DNA of 54,297 nt from an uncultured Collinsella sp. GTDB lineage: Bacteria > Actinomycetota > Coriobacteriia > Coriobacteriales > Coriobacteriaceae. The position numbers and the translations under genes are program-made. The notes beneath the pieces were generated by a model, which saw only the letters and a program-made list of their open reading frames with translations, made no database searches and was not told the DNA's origin. Of the stretch, positions 24,709 through 32,908 are shown piece after piece (position 1 is the stretch's first letter; each line of letters starts with the position of its first letter). The DNA is taken from contig UQIS01000011.1 in assembly GCA_900541245.1 (NCBI GenBank), positions 1-54,297 of the forward strand, written 5' to 3'.

Positions 24709-25680
24709 ATGGAACAGTTGAATCTGACGCAGGAATGGGACAAAGTATTCCCCAAAAGCGACAAGGTTGAGCACAGCAAGGCGACCTTCCATAACTGATA
24801 CGGCATCACGCTGGTGGCTGACGTCTACGTGCCTAAGAACGCGGAAGGCAAGCTGCCCGCCATCGCTGTCAGCGGCCCTTTTGGCGCGGTGAAGGAGCAG
24901 TCCTCCGGTCTGTACGCGCAGAAAATGGCGGAGCTGGGCTTTTTTGCAATTGCCTTTGACCCGTCCTATACCGGCGAGAGCGGCGGCACGCCCCGCTATG
25001 TAGCATCGCCGGACATCAACACCGAGGACTTCTGCGCAGCGGTGGATTTCCTCTCTGTGCAGGAAAGTGTCGACCCGGAGCGTATCGGCATCATCGGTAT
25101 CTGCGGTTGGGGTGGCATGGCGATTAACGCCGCGGCCATCGATACCCGTATCAAGGCCACTGCTGCTATGACCATGTACGACATGACCCGCGTGACCGCA
25201 AACGGCTATTTTGACGCCGAGGATTCCGAGCAGGCACGCTTTGATAAGCGGAAAGCGCTGAACGCGCAGCGCATCGAGGACTATAAAAACGGCAATTATG
25301 CGCTGGCGGGCGGCGTAGTCGATCCACTACCGGAGGATGCGCCGCAGTTCGTGAAGGACTATTTTGCCTACTACAAGACTCCTCGAGGCTACCATCCCCG
25401 CAGCCTGAACTCAAACGGTGGCTGGAATGTGACGTCCTCGCTGTCCTTTTTGAATATGCCGATTTTGCAATATAGCAGCGAAATTCGCTCCGCTGTGTTG
25501 CTGGTGCATGGCGAGAAGGCGCACTCCCGCTATTTCAGCGAAACCGCGTACGGCAAGCTGACGGGGGACAACAAGGAATTGCTCATTATCCCTGGTGCCA
25601 GCCACACCGACCTTTACGATCAGATGGACATCATTCCGTTTGGAAAGCTGAAGGCATTCTTTGAGGAGTATTTGAAATAA
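24709..25680 (+). pseudogene. Alpha/beta hydrolase (YcjY/dienelactone-hydrolase-like) with in-frame TGA
   Basis: MEQLNLTQEWDKVFPKSDKV starts the gene, but after SKATFHN a TGA (24796-24798) interrupts it; the same frame goes on as YGITLVADVYVPKN to a natural end. Relatives usually read NRYGITL, so CGA to TGA is the simplest change. The body has the nucleophile elbow GICGWGG with Cys, as in dienelactone-type hydrolases, and His in GASHTDLYD. A GTG at 24814 could restart translation and save most of the fold, at the cost of 35 N-terminal residues. Second gene of the MerR-controlled operon. Confidence 0.8.
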
Positions 25681-25754
25681 GACGAACCTTGCTTTTTACT
25701 TATTAACGGTCATGCATTTATCGAGGACGGTTTGCGGTAAGACGCCTCGCCGCG

Positions 25755-26213
25755 TTACTCGTCGCCTGCCCGCGCCGCCGAGAGCAGTGCGCCCAAATCT
25801 GCCTGGATTGCCTCCGCCTTGTTCCCGAGCTGCAGCGGAGCCGAGTCGCCCGAGATGTTTACGCTCAAAAGGTGCGCATCCGGTAGCTTCGCAGTCATGC
25901 TCCAGAATGGGAGCGTGATGATGCCGGGGGTCATCTCGCCCACGCCGAGCTCCAGCAACAGCACGCGGCCATCGCCGCGCTCGCGCACGAAGCGCTCGTA
26001 TCGTCCGAGGCCCTCGCGCCAAGCCGCACCCTGCAGAAACGTGTCGTCGCGCACCCACGGTACAAGTTGCCAGCCGCAGTACGGGCATCGGGGGACGTCC
26101 TCGCTGCGGACCTCGAAGCCCGCACTGCCCACGTGGTTGTAATGATTGGCGTGAAGGCGGCCGTTGGAAAGAAACTCATTTCCGTGGGGAAGAAACTTCT
26201 CGGTGAGTAAAGC
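25755..26213 (-). pseudogene. C-terminal half of a Sir2-family NAD-dependent deacylase
   Basis: 153 codons after an in-frame TGA. EKFLPHGNEFLSNGRLHANH leads into VPRCPYCGWQLVPWVRDDTF, where the zinc-binding CPYC pair and the PWVR motif are typical of SirTM/macrodomain-linked sirtuins. The end LPDAHLLSVNISGDSAPLQL is also sirtuin-like. The N-terminal NAD-binding part (GAGxS, the GVD region) is missing and no start codon with ribosome site exists. A complete member has about 290 residues. Isolated 5' truncation. Confidence 0.7.
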
Positions 26214-26260
26214 TCATCGGAGCGGGGATAGAGCTTTGTCTGCGGGGTACGAAATGCTTG

Positions 26261-27145
26261 CTAGTGGTTGCGACGCCTTGTTGCAGAAATGCCAACTGCC
26301 GCAACTATAGCACCGGCAGCACTCAGGGCGGCTGCCATCGCACCGTTGTCGCCCGTCGCGGGTAGGGTGGCCCCGGCTGGTTTAACCGCCGCTACTGCCT
26401 TGGTGGAAACGGGATTTGCCGTGGGCTTTTTTGCATTGGGCTGCGGTGTGGGCTCGGGCTTGGTTTCCGGTTCGGGTTTGGAACCGCTCGTATCGGTTGC
26501 AATCAAGTGCACGTCACTGTCGAAGACGTAACGGATGTAGTAATCGTGCCGCGTTTCGTGCATAATCCCCTGCCCGCTGTCGAAGTCACGGTCAACGTGT
26601 GTGCCAAGGTAGGTTGAGCTGTTGAGGTCCAGCCTGTAGGGGATTTGGTCGTCGGCGTAACTGCCTGTAAAGACTACGGTTGCTCTAACGTGATTGTCAA
26701 TCATGGTCAGGGCAATAGAGACGCTGGCCTCTTTGGGGTTCTCGGTTTTTATAAGGCTTTCGGTATCGGTGTCGATCTTGAAGAGATGGACGGTGTCGTT
26801 AAGCCCGTAGATGAAGTCCTCGGGTTTGTCGCGAAAATCGTATACAAAAGCCTCGTTCTGGACCAACTCGAAAGCAGGGAGTAGCTCCAAATCGTAGTAA
26901 TGATCGACGACGGTGGTTGCTGTGAGGCTGCCTTCCGCGTTGGCTTCGTCGCAGGTGATGGGTGCTGCGACATCGGGCTCGGGCATTTCGGTCGCCAGTG
27001 CTGCGCAGGGTAGCAAAAGCTGCCCTGCCATAAGAATGCTTACGCCGAAGGCGACGACTCTGGCGCCTGCATGAAGCTTGACGTTGCGGATAGACAGGTC
27101 AGTGCGTTTGTTATGGGTTTGCGGTGCAACATGCTGTCCATACAT
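26261..27145 (-). CDS. Sortase-anchored surface protein (LPATG)
   Basis: A 294-residue exported protein. The extended signal peptide has its hydrophobic core around 28-45 and ends near AALATEM. A beta-rich domain of ~170 residues follows, then a Pro/Glu/Lys linker (about 222-250). The C-terminal sorting signal is LPATGDNG, a hydrophobic helix and a final ATRRRNH. ATG at 27145 has AAGGAGC 6 nt upstream, and TATAGA about 50 nt further up is a likely -10. Function unknown; adhesion or cell-wall display is likely. Confidence 0.85.
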   Translation of the reverse strand: MYGQHVAPQTHNKRTDLSIRNVKLHAGARVVAFGVSILMAGQLLLPCAALATEMPEPDVAAPITCDEANAEGSLTATTVVDHYYDLELLPAFELVQNEAFVYDFRDKPEDFIYGLNDTVHLFKIDTDTESLIKTENPKEASVSIALTMIDNHVRATVVFTGSYADDQIPYRLDLNSSTYLGTHVDRDFDSGQGIMHETRHDYYIRYVFDSDVHLIATDTSGSKPEPETKPEPTPQPNAKKPTANPVSTKAVAAVKPAGATLPATGDNGAMAAALSAAGAIVAAVGISATRRRNH

Positions 27146-27465
27146 AAGGCGCTCCTTGTTCGTAGGCCGGTTTCCGTGGATCTATATTGTGCCTGCCCGA
27201 TTCGGCCAGGCTCATACACGCGAACGCTCACGCGAGCAGGAGAAAGCTCTAGTTAATTTTCCCACAGTCGACACTCTGCGGCCAACGATTTACTGTTCAA
27301 TTCTCGGAGAGAGAATCAAGACAGTTGAGGAGTTGTCAGGCAATGAGATTGTGTCTAGAGAGCACGAACAAGAGATGCGATCTGCAGACGACTGAATAGC
27401 TCCATCTGTTTTGGTTACAACGAAATGTGTGCCGCGCGCCTGCGGCATGAAGAAGGGAGATTCTT
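27146..27465. other. Divergent promoter region
   Basis: The gap between the minus-strand surface protein gene and the plus-strand flavin reductase gene holds the surface-protein promoter (minus-strand TATAGA near 27180). Otherwise I see no repeat, small gene or RNA in it. Confidence 0.5.
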
Positions 27466-27996
27466 ATGAATATCGTTGTATTGAGCGGCAGCCCGCGTAA
27501 GGGCGCCAATACCGATACCATGGTCGAGGCGTTTGCCGAGACTGCGCGTGAGGGCGGCAATACGGTCGAGGTCGTCCGCGTTGCCAGCAAAAAGATTGCC
27601 GGCTGCTTGGGATGCCAGTACTGCTTCGCCCATGAGGGCGTCTGCGTGCAGAAGGATGACATGGCCGGTGTGATCGAGTCGCTGAAAGACGCAGATATGG
27701 TCGTCTTCGCCTCGCCTATCTACTGGTTCGATATCACCGCGCAGGAAAAGGCCGCCATCGACCGTCTGTACGCCTTCGGTGCCACGGGATTTCCGTTCAC
27801 CAAGACGGCTCTTTTGCTCGATAGTCACAGCGAGGGTGTCTATGACGCGGCGATCGCCATGTACAAGTCAACCTGCGCATACTGCAAGTGGGAGGACCAG
27901 GGCATTGTCACCATCAGCGGTATGACCGAGCGCGACAGCATGGTGTCGTCGCCCAAGTTGGAAGAGGTGCGAGAGCTCGCCCGCAAGCTGGCCTAG
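27466..27996 (+). CDS. NADPH-dependent FMN reductase / flavodoxin-like iron-sulfur flavoprotein
   Basis: A 176-residue flavodoxin-fold protein. VLSGSPRKGANTDTM is the FMN phosphate loop, GCLGCQYCFAHEGVC the cysteine cluster typical of the iron-sulfur flavoprotein/NAD(P)H-reductase group, and ASPIYWFDITAQEKA the flavin-ring loop. It reduces flavins or quinones in the cytoplasm. AGAAGGGAG precedes the ATG. Single gene, ended by a hairpin shared with convergent parC. Confidence 0.9.
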   Translation: MNIVVLSGSPRKGANTDTMVEAFAETAREGGNTVEVVRVASKKIAGCLGCQYCFAHEGVCVQKDDMAGVIESLKDADMVVFASPIYWFDITAQEKAAIDRLYAFGATGFPFTKTALLLDSHSEGVYDAAIAMYKSTCAYCKWEDQGIVTISGMTERDSMVSSPKLEEVRELARKLA

Positions 27997-28017
27997 CGCG
28001 CATTTCTAATAACGAAC

Positions 28018-28060
28018 AAGGCCCGAAAGGTTCATTAGAACCATTCGGGCCTTGTTGCGT
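28018..28060. terminator. Bidirectional terminator hairpin
   Basis: AAGGCCCGAA and TTCGGGCCTT (28018-28053) with an inner GGTTC/GAACC form a stem of about 15 bp between the convergent flavin reductase and parC genes. The T-run on the plus strand is weak (CTTGTTGCG). Confidence 0.7.
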
Positions 28061-28099
28061 TGCAAGGGAACTGGGCTATCGGAATCGGCCAGTCGGCTG

Positions 28100-30340
28100 T
28101 TAGTCAAACAGACTCGGCATGTCGTTTTCTTTCATGAGAGCGCCGGCGGAGGGGAGGCTCTGCGCGGTGAACTTCTCGGCCGAGACGCCGGCGCCAAGAA
28201 TTTCCTCGGTTGTGCCGACGGTGGTGACCGAGCGGCCCTTCTTGGCCGTAAAAGCCTGGACGCCCTGCGTGTTGGTGGTCGTCTTGGTCTTGAGCAGCGA
28301 CGTGTTGAAGTTCATCAAACGATAGTCGCTCGAGACCAGCGCGATGTCGCGATCTTCCTTGAGCACCTGTGCATACAGCAGCTTGCTGCCGCCGTAGATG
28401 GCGTTCTTAAGGCGCTTGCGGTTGGTCTTGGTGACGTATCCGGCAAGTGCGACACGTACCACGCGGCCGTTCTCAAAGACGAACAGCACGTCGGCCTTGT
28501 AGTCCTCGGGGTCGATGACCCAGATGACACTCTCGTCGGGTTCCATCTCAAGATCGGTCGGCAGGTACGAGCCCAGCTGGGCCGACTTGGTGTCCTCAAA
28601 CGTCGCAACCTTGCACTTGTACACCTGGCTCTTGTTGGTAAAGACCAGCAGCTCGTGCGTGTTGGAGGACGGGAACTCGATAAAGGGTTTGTCGCCGTCC
28701 TTGTACTTGAGCGTGGTCGCCTTTTTGAGTACGCGGTCCGTCATCTTCTTAAGGTAGCCATCGCGCGAGAGCATGATGGTGACCGGGTACTCCTCGACCT
28801 CGGGCTCCAAGCTTACTTCGATAACCTCATGGGGCTCGATCCTGCCCGTGCGGCGCGGCATCACGTACTTCTTGTTGACCGCGGCCAGCTCGTCGCTGAT
28901 GACCTTCTTGATGTTCTCCTCGCTGGAGAGGATCTCCTCAAGCTCGGCAATCTCGCCCTCAAGCTTAGCGATGTCCTTGGTGCGGTTGAGGATGTACTCC
29001 TCGTTGATGTTGCGGAGCTTGAGCTCGGCAACAAACTCGGCCTGGGTCTCGTCGATGTCGAAACCCTTCATAAGGTTGGGCACGACCTCGGCCTCGAGTT
29101 TGGTGCCGCGGATGATGGCGATGGCCTTGTCGATGTCGAGCAGAATCGCCTCGAGGCCGTGCAGCAGGTGCAGGCGCTCGGACTTTTTGCCCAGGTCAAA
29201 GTTAATGCGGCGACGCGTGGACTCAATACGCCACTTGACCCACTCGTGCAGAATCTGGCGCACGCCCATAACACGGGGATAGCCGTCGACGAGTACATTG
29301 AAGTTGCACGAGAACGAATCCTGCAGCGTGGTCGAGCGATAGAGCTTGGCCATGAGCTTGTCGGGGTCGACACCGCGCTTAAGGTCGATGGCGATGCGCA
29401 GTCCCGAGAGGTCGGTCTCATCGCGGATGTCAGCGATCTCCTTGGCCTTGCCCTCTTTGGAGAGCTTGACGATGCGCTCGATGATGACATCGGTCTTGGT
29501 GGTGTAGGGGATCTCGTAGACCTCGATGATGCGCTCTTCGGGAATCCAGCGCCAGCGGGAGCGAATCTGGAAGCTGCCAAGACCGGTCTCGACGATCTTC
29601 TCCATCTCCTCGCGGCGGTAGATGATCTCGCCGCCGGTCGAGAAGTCGGGCATGGGCATATACTCGAGCAGGTCGCAGTCGGGATCCTTGAGGTAATGCA
29701 TCGTGGCAGTACAGACCTCGTTGAGGTTGAAACCGCAGATATCGGACGCCATGGCGACGCCGATGCCCTTGTTGGCCGAGACAAGGATGTTGGGGAACGT
29801 GGTGGGCAGCAGACGCGGCTCCTTCATGGCGCCGTCGTAGCTGTCGACGAAGTCGACCGGGTCCTTGTCAATGTCCTTGAAGATCTCTGCGCTGATGGGG
29901 GAGAGCTTGGCTTCGGTGTAACGTGAGGCGGCGTAGCTCAGGTCGCCCGAATAATACTTGCCAAAGTTGCCCTTCGACTCAACGAACGGCGCAAGTAGCG
30001 CTTCGTTGCCCGTCGCCAGGCGCACCATCGTCTCGTAGATCGCGGCGTCGCCGTGCGGGTTGAGCTTCATGGTCTGGCCCACGATGTTGGCGCTCTTTTG
30101 GCGCTCGCCCTTGAGCAGGCCCATCTTGTACATGGTGTAGAGCAGCTTGCGGTGCGAGGGCTTAAAGCCGTCGATCTCGGGGAACGCACGCGAGACGTTG
30201 ACGCTCATGGCGTAGGGCATGTAGTTGACCTCGAGCGTTTGCGTGATCGGCTGGTCGGTGACCTCGGAGTGCAGGCCGATGACGTTCTCGGCGTTGACCT
30301 GCTTTTTCTTGGGCTGGTTCTTCGTCTTCTTCTTTGCCAC
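28100..30340 (-). CDS. parC: DNA topoisomerase IV subunit A (ParC-like)
   Basis: A 746-residue type IIA topoisomerase A subunit. The catalytic tyrosine is Y141 in AASRYTEAKLSP, followed by the winged-helix/tower domains, a long coiled coil (about 435-475) and a C-terminal beta-pinwheel. Together with ParE, encoded 45 nt upstream, it decatenates chromosomes. In the quinolone region the sequence is NPHGDAAIYETM, so the position equal to Ser83 of E. coli GyrA is Ala99 and the Asp87 position is Glu103. The Lys-rich N-terminal extension is unusual. ParC versus a second gyrase A is judged from the gene pair and C-terminal length. Confidence 0.88.
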   Translation of the reverse strand: MAKKKTKNQPKKKQVNAENVIGLHSEVTDQPITQTLEVNYMPYAMSVNVSRAFPEIDGFKPSHRKLLYTMYKMGLLKGERQKSANIVGQTMKLNPHGDAAIYETMVRLATGNEALLAPFVESKGNFGKYYSGDLSYAASRYTEAKLSPISAEIFKDIDKDPVDFVDSYDGAMKEPRLLPTTFPNILVSANKGIGVAMASDICGFNLNEVCTATMHYLKDPDCDLLEYMPMPDFSTGGEIIYRREEMEKIVETGLGSFQIRSRWRWIPEERIIEVYEIPYTTKTDVIIERIVKLSKEGKAKEIADIRDETDLSGLRIAIDLKRGVDPDKLMAKLYRSTTLQDSFSCNFNVLVDGYPRVMGVRQILHEWVKWRIESTRRRINFDLGKKSERLHLLHGLEAILLDIDKAIAIIRGTKLEAEVVPNLMKGFDIDETQAEFVAELKLRNINEEYILNRTKDIAKLEGEIAELEEILSSEENIKKVISDELAAVNKKYVMPRRTGRIEPHEVIEVSLEPEVEEYPVTIMLSRDGYLKKMTDRVLKKATTLKYKDGDKPFIEFPSSNTHELLVFTNKSQVYKCKVATFEDTKSAQLGSYLPTDLEMEPDESVIWVIDPEDYKADVLFVFENGRVVRVALAGYVTKTNRKRLKNAIYGGSKLLYAQVLKEDRDIALVSSDYRLMNFNTSLLKTKTTTNTQGVQAFTAKKGRSVTTVGTTEEILGAGVSAEKFTAQSLPSAGALMKENDMPSLFD

Positions 30341-30385
30341 GATTTCCTCTTGAACTTCTTATGGGCCGTCGTTATCGATTTGCTG

Positions 30386-32383
30386 CTACTGCAGGTCCAG
30401 CTGGTCCAGGTATTCCTTGCCGTGCTCGGAGATATGGCGCTTGCGGCCTGCCTCGTCGTTGCCCAGCAAAAGGTTGAACATGGTCTCCATCTTGGTGACG
30501 TCCTCGGGCTCCACCTTGATCAGGCGACGCGTCTCGGGGTTCATGGTGGTGAGCCACATCATGTCCGGGTCGTTCTCACCAAGACCCTTGGAGCGGTTGA
30601 TGGAGCACTTCTGGTCGCCAATCTCCTTGAGAATCCCGTTCTTCTCGAGCTCGGTGTAGGCAAAATAGGTCTTCTCTTTGCAGTTGATCTCGTAGAGCGG
30701 CGACTCGGCGATATACACGTAACCCTCGTCGATAAGCGTGGGCACCAGGCGGTAGAGCATGGTGAGCACGAGCGTGCGGATGTGATAACCGTCGACATCG
30801 GCGTCCGTACAGATGATGACCTTGTTCCAGTTGAGGTTGTCCAGGTCGAAGGCGCCAAGGTTTTTGATGCGCTTGTCCTTGATCTCCACGCCGCAGCCCA
30901 GCACGCGCATGAGGTCCATGATGATGTCGGACTTAAAGATGCGCGGGTAGTCCTCTTTCAGGCAGTTGAGGATCTTGCCGCGGACGGGCATAACGCCCTG
31001 GAACTCGGCATCGCGCGAGGTGCGGATGGCACCTGCTGCCGAGTCGCCCTCTACGATGTAGATCTCGCGACGCGTCTTATCTTTGGAGCGGCAGTCGATG
31101 AACTTCTGCACGCGGTTGGCCATGTCGGTCTTCTGCTGCAGGTTGGTTTTGATGCTCTGGCGCGTCTTCTCGGCGTTCTCGCGCGAACGCTTGTTGATGA
31201 GCACCTGCTCCATGATCTTGTTGGCAGCGTCTTTGTTCTCGATCAGGTAAGTCGAGAGGCGCTCCTTAAAGAAGGCCGTCATAGCCTGCTGGATAAAGCG
31301 GTTGTTGATGGCCTTCTTAGTCTGGTTCTCGTAGGACGTCTGGGTTGAGAAGCAGTTGGTCACCAGCACCAGACAGTCCTGGACGTCCTGCCACTTAATG
31401 CCGCTCTCGTTTTTGTTGTATTTGCCCTGTTGCTTAATGTAGGCATCGATGGCGCTGGTCAGAGCGCTACGGGCCGCCTTCTCGGGCGAGCCGCCGTTCT
31501 CGAGCCATGACGAGTTGTGGTAGTACTCCTGCATCATGAAGGTGCGCGAGAAGCACATGCACGCGGTAATCTTGACGTTGTAGTCGGGCAGGTCCTCGCG
31601 ATCGCGACCGCGACGGTCGGCCTCGATAAAGAAGGGCTCGGTGAGGTAGTCGGTACCGACCTTCTCGAGCACGTAGTCTTCGATGCCCTTGGGATAGCAA
31701 AAGTCCTCTTCGGTAAATTCGCCGTCGTCGCCCTCGATGCGCAGGCGGAAGGTCACGTTGGCGTTGACCACGGCCTGACGGCGCATGGTTTCGCGATACC
31801 AGTCGTGGGGAATGCTGATGGAGGTAAAGACTTCGAGATCGGGGCGCCACTTGATGGTGGTGCCGGTGCGGTCCTCGTCGCTGGGCTCAATCTCAAGCGC
31901 TTTCTTTTTGGCGCCGACGACCTTGCCCTTCTTAAAGTGCAGGGAGTACTTGTTGCCGTCGCGCCAAACCGTGACGTCCATGTATTCGGAGGCGTACTGG
32001 GTCGCGCACGAGCCCAGGCCGTTGGTACCGAGCGAGAAGTCGTAGTCGCCGCCCTGGTTGTTGTTGTATTTGCCACCTGCATAGAGCTCGCAAAAGACGA
32101 GCTCCCAGTTAAAGCGCTTCTCGGAGGGATTCCAGTCGAGCGGGCAGCCGCGGCCGTTGTCCTCTACCTGGATAGAGCCATCGCGAAAGGCGGTAAGGGT
32201 GATGAGCTTGCCGTAGCCCTGGCGCGCCTCGTCAACGGCGTTGGACAGGATCTCGAAGGCGGCATGCGCGCAGCCGTCGAGTCCGTCCGAGCCAAAGATG
32301 ACGGCGGGGCGCAGGCGTACGCGCTCCTCGTCCTTGAGCTGGCGGATACTGTCGTTACCATAGTTTGCGGTGTTTTTTGCCAT
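30386..32383 (-). CDS. parE: DNA topoisomerase IV subunit B (ParE-like)
   Basis: A 665-residue ATPase subunit. The GHKL motifs are EILSNAVDEARQG (Mg/ATP Asn-Asp-Glu), VEDNGRGCP and GTNGLGSCATQY. The TOPRIM motifs are VEGDSAAGAIR and CTDADVDGYHI. The length is that of a standard GyrB/ParE without insertions, though spacing between motifs is somewhat divergent. It is the first gene of the parE-parC operon, read from a good promoter at 32438-32466, with a LexA-like box upstream. Confidence 0.9.
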   Translation of the reverse strand: MAKNTANYGNDSIRQLKDEERVRLRPAVIFGSDGLDGCAHAAFEILSNAVDEARQGYGKLITLTAFRDGSIQVEDNGRGCPLDWNPSEKRFNWELVFCELYAGGKYNNNQGGDYDFSLGTNGLGSCATQYASEYMDVTVWRDGNKYSLHFKKGKVVGAKKKALEIEPSDEDRTGTTIKWRPDLEVFTSISIPHDWYRETMRRQAVVNANVTFRLRIEGDDGEFTEEDFCYPKGIEDYVLEKVGTDYLTEPFFIEADRRGRDREDLPDYNVKITACMCFSRTFMMQEYYHNSSWLENGGSPEKAARSALTSAIDAYIKQQGKYNKNESGIKWQDVQDCLVLVTNCFSTQTSYENQTKKAINNRFIQQAMTAFFKERLSTYLIENKDAANKIMEQVLINKRSRENAEKTRQSIKTNLQQKTDMANRVQKFIDCRSKDKTRREIYIVEGDSAAGAIRTSRDAEFQGVMPVRGKILNCLKEDYPRIFKSDIIMDLMRVLGCGVEIKDKRIKNLGAFDLDNLNWNKVIICTDADVDGYHIRTLVLTMLYRLVPTLIDEGYVYIAESPLYEINCKEKTYFAYTELEKNGILKEIGDQKCSINRSKGLGENDPDMMWLTTMNPETRRLIKVEPEDVTKMETMFNLLLGNDEAGRKRHISEHGKEYLDQLDLQ

Positions 32384-32437
32384 ACTCGCTCTCTCGGTGC
32401 TCCTTTGCTGCGTTTAAGTCATATAGATAGTCAAGTT

Positions 32438-32466
32438 AGCATAGCCCAGCCCACAGTCGATTCCAA
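32438..32466 (-). promoter_or_regulatory. parE promoter
   Basis: On the minus strand TTGGAA and TATGCT are separated by exactly 17 nt, placing the start of transcription about 45 nt before the parE ATG. Confidence 0.6.
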
Positions 32467-32482
32467 CCAACACGAAATCCAT

Positions 32483-32496
32483 CGAACAATCGTTCG
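32483..32496. promoter_or_regulatory. LexA (SOS) box-like operator upstream of parE
   Basis: CGAACAATCGTTCG is a perfect 14-bp palindrome fitting the Gram-positive SOS consensus CGAAC-N4-GTTCG. It lies 17 nt upstream of the parE -35, too far to block it classically, and 16 nt before a plus-strand GATAGT that could be a -10 of a rightward transcript. The regulated direction is therefore open. Confidence 0.6.
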
Positions 32497-32863
32497 GATT
32501 AACGGGGATAGTGTTTAGTGGTAGCGCGGCATTGTTAAACAAATTTGGCAACCGATGAATTTTATTTAATAGAGACCTAGTTTTACTAAACAAAATCGAA
32601 TGATGCTGATTGTGCGAGCGGGCACACCGATCGACTATCAATCACGTTTACTCGGAAAAAACCGAGTCGGTTTTGTCCGAGTAAGTTTGAAGACGGCCGA
32701 ATGCGTCCTGCTGCGTTTGCGGTTGGATGCGTTTATCAAAAACGTGCCATGCGGATTGTTGGCGAAAAGACGCCGTGCCAAGCTCGAGGCAGAACTCGAC
32801 TCCTCTGACGATATCTAATGCGTAATGGGCTGGCTCTGGGTATCCAGAACCAGCCCATTTTGA
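32497..32863 (+). other. Candidate small rightward transcript with hairpin
   Basis: A region of 370 bases without a recognised gene, starting at the LexA-like box and ending in a terminator. It contains a 37-nt hairpin: TTACTCGG (32648-32655) with CCGAGTAA (32677-32684), and inside it AAAACCG with CGGTTTT around a 3-nt loop. A 72-codon frame from ATG 32600 to 32818 spans it and stops just before the terminator. It has no clear ribosome site and no family I recognise, so a structured RNA is at least as likely as a small basic protein. Confidence 0.4.
32824..32863 (+). terminator. Intrinsic terminator
   Basis: AATGGGCTGG with CCAGCCCATT, and an inner CTCTGG/CCAGA, give a stem of about 15 bp followed by TTTTG on the plus strand. 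It ends the candidate rightward transcript and may also stop leftward transcription from the large surface-protein gene. Confidence 0.75.
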
Positions 32864-32908
32864 TGTTCGATGAGCCGAGTTGGCGTCTCTCACAAAGGTA
32901 ACTAGGAG

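Noticed and set aside
24796..24798. TGA as a selenocysteine codon in the hydrolase
   Set aside because: It lies before the fold's first strand, not at the nucleophile, where the usual residue is Arg; no selenocysteine-type stem-loop seen after it.
28052..29926. 624-codon plus-strand frame opposite parC
   Set aside because: Antisense shadow of a clearly conserved ParC gene.
32600..32818. 72-aa protein gene
   Set aside because: No clear ribosome site, no recognised family, and a long hairpin lies inside; kept only as part of a candidate transcript.
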